The notes beneath the pieces were generated by a model that saw nothing but the letters and a program-made list of their open reading frames with translations, searched no databases and was not told where the DNA came from. The translations under genes and the position numbers were made by a program. Below, one piece after another: positions 5,097 to 5,301 of a stretch of DNA of 5,301 bases. Position 1 is the stretch's first letter. Each line of letters opens with the position of its first letter. This DNA is from Microthrixaceae bacterium. GTDB taxonomy: Bacteria; Actinomycetota; Acidimicrobiia; Acidimicrobiales; Acidimicrobilacustridaceae. The stretch lies in the NCBI GenBank assembly GCA_023264915.1, contig JAHFUU010000232.1, forward strand, positions 1-5,301. The letters run 5' to 3'.

Positions 5097-5301
5097 ATGA
5101 GGCGAACTTCCGGTCCGTCAGGACTCACAAACCACCACCGAGTCACAGCCCTGGCCCTGGCGCGCCCAGAAGCGGGTCGACCTGCCCACGTGTCCACAGG
5201 TCAGGTGTCCACAGGTCACGTGTCCACAGGTCAGGTGTCCACAGGTCACGTGTCCACAGGTCAGGTGTCCACGGGTCACGCCTCCACAGGTCACGTGTCC
5301 A
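5097..5301 (+). CDS. Open frame running off the right end, doubtful gene
   Basis: From the ATG at 5097 the frame stays open to the window edge. It reads MRRTSGPSGLTNHHRVTALA and continues into pentapeptide repeats VSTGQ/VSTGH from 5190 on, because the 15-bp array is a multiple of three. There is no Shine-Dalgarno sequence (GTCGACC precedes the ATG) and no recognisable domain. All three plus frames across the repeat are open, so the open frame is weak evidence. It is listed only because a repeat-rich surface or secreted protein starting here cannot be excluded without the sequence to the right. Confidence 0.12.
   Translation, partial: MRRTSGPSGLTNHHRVTALALARPEAGRPAHVSTGQVSTGHVSTGQVSTGHVSTGQVSTGHASTGHVS
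5190..5301. repeat. 15-bp tandem repeat array with DnaA-box-like core, truncated by the window edge
   Basis: Seven complete units start at 5190, 5205, 5220, 5235, 5250, 5265 and 5280, and a partial eighth starts at 5295. The consensus is GTGTCCACAGGTCAS, with the last base alternating G and C in the first six units, so a 30-bp higher-order unit is visible. The sixth has one change (ACGGG) and the seventh begins GCC. The core GTGTCCACA differs at only the first base from TTGTCCACA, the DnaA box of high-GC actinobacteria. It is equally a simple minisatellite by appearance. No unique spacers exist, so it is not CRISPR. Confidence 0.92.

Noticed and set aside
4952..5197. Minus-strand open frame of 81 codons in the right intergenic region
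   Set aside because: It has no ribosome site, no domain and no conserved character. It starts inside the 15-bp array only because each repeat unit has an in-frame TGA upstream of a GTG.
3437..5301. CRISPR array for the 17-bp or 15-bp repeats
   Set aside because: The repeats are directly abutting without unique spacers, the units are too short, and no cas gene is present.
4802..5301. tRNA, small RNA gene or origin of replication in the right intergenic region
   Set aside because: No cloverleaf-like arms or acceptor end were seen, there is no AT-rich unwinding stretch, and no dnaA or dnaN is nearby. Only the DnaA-box resemblance of the repeat remains, and it is reported as a finding rather than an origin.

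Overview
The window reads as chromosomal DNA of a high-GC actinobacterium. The base composition is GC-rich throughout and the real genes have GC-rich third positions. One gene encodes a secreted lipoprotein that resembles the actinobacterial DUF3558 group. The strong hairpin between the convergent genes lacks a T-tract, as is common in such genomes. The genus cannot be named from the sequence alone.

Left part (1-2525, + strand): the end of a tightly packed catabolic operon. It holds the cofactor-binding half of a medium-chain (zinc-type) alcohol dehydrogenase, cut by the window edge, then an enoyl-CoA hydratase/isomerase family protein, then an acyl-CoA dehydrogenase. Consecutive genes overlap by 4 bases (ATGA, then GTGA), so translation is probably coupled. 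Together they supply a dehydrogenation, hydration and alcohol-oxidation series acting on an acyl-CoA, that is, a beta-oxidation-like segment for an unidentified carboxylic acid. The hydratase lacks both classical catalytic glutamates, so its exact reaction is open.

Middle (2526-3556): a separately transcribed lipoprotein gene preceded by an 11-bp phased direct repeat that looks like a response-regulator site, then a 12-bp-stem hairpin terminator, then a 17-bp tandem repeat array.

Right part (3557-4801, - strand): a second, divergent acyl-CoA dehydrogenase, transcribed alone and convergent with the lipoprotein gene. Its catalytic glutamate appears to lie at the isovaleryl/long-chain position, whereas the first dehydrogenase uses the medium-chain position. 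It carries an unusual charged insertion. Its upstream region has a candidate promoter whose -10 box sits in the centre of an inverted repeat, followed by a perfect 17-bp duplication.

Far right (4802-5301): about 500 bases with no convincing gene. This stretch holds the promoter and operator signals, two adjacent palindromes, a 10-bp-stem hairpin and a 15-bp tandem array running off the end. Each repeat unit of the array contains an 8-of-9 match to the actinobacterial DnaA box TTGTCCACA. I see no mobile element, CRISPR array, tRNA, rRNA or defence system. The metabolic genes look ordinary; the notable signal is the set of four different short tandem repeats and the regulatory dyads.
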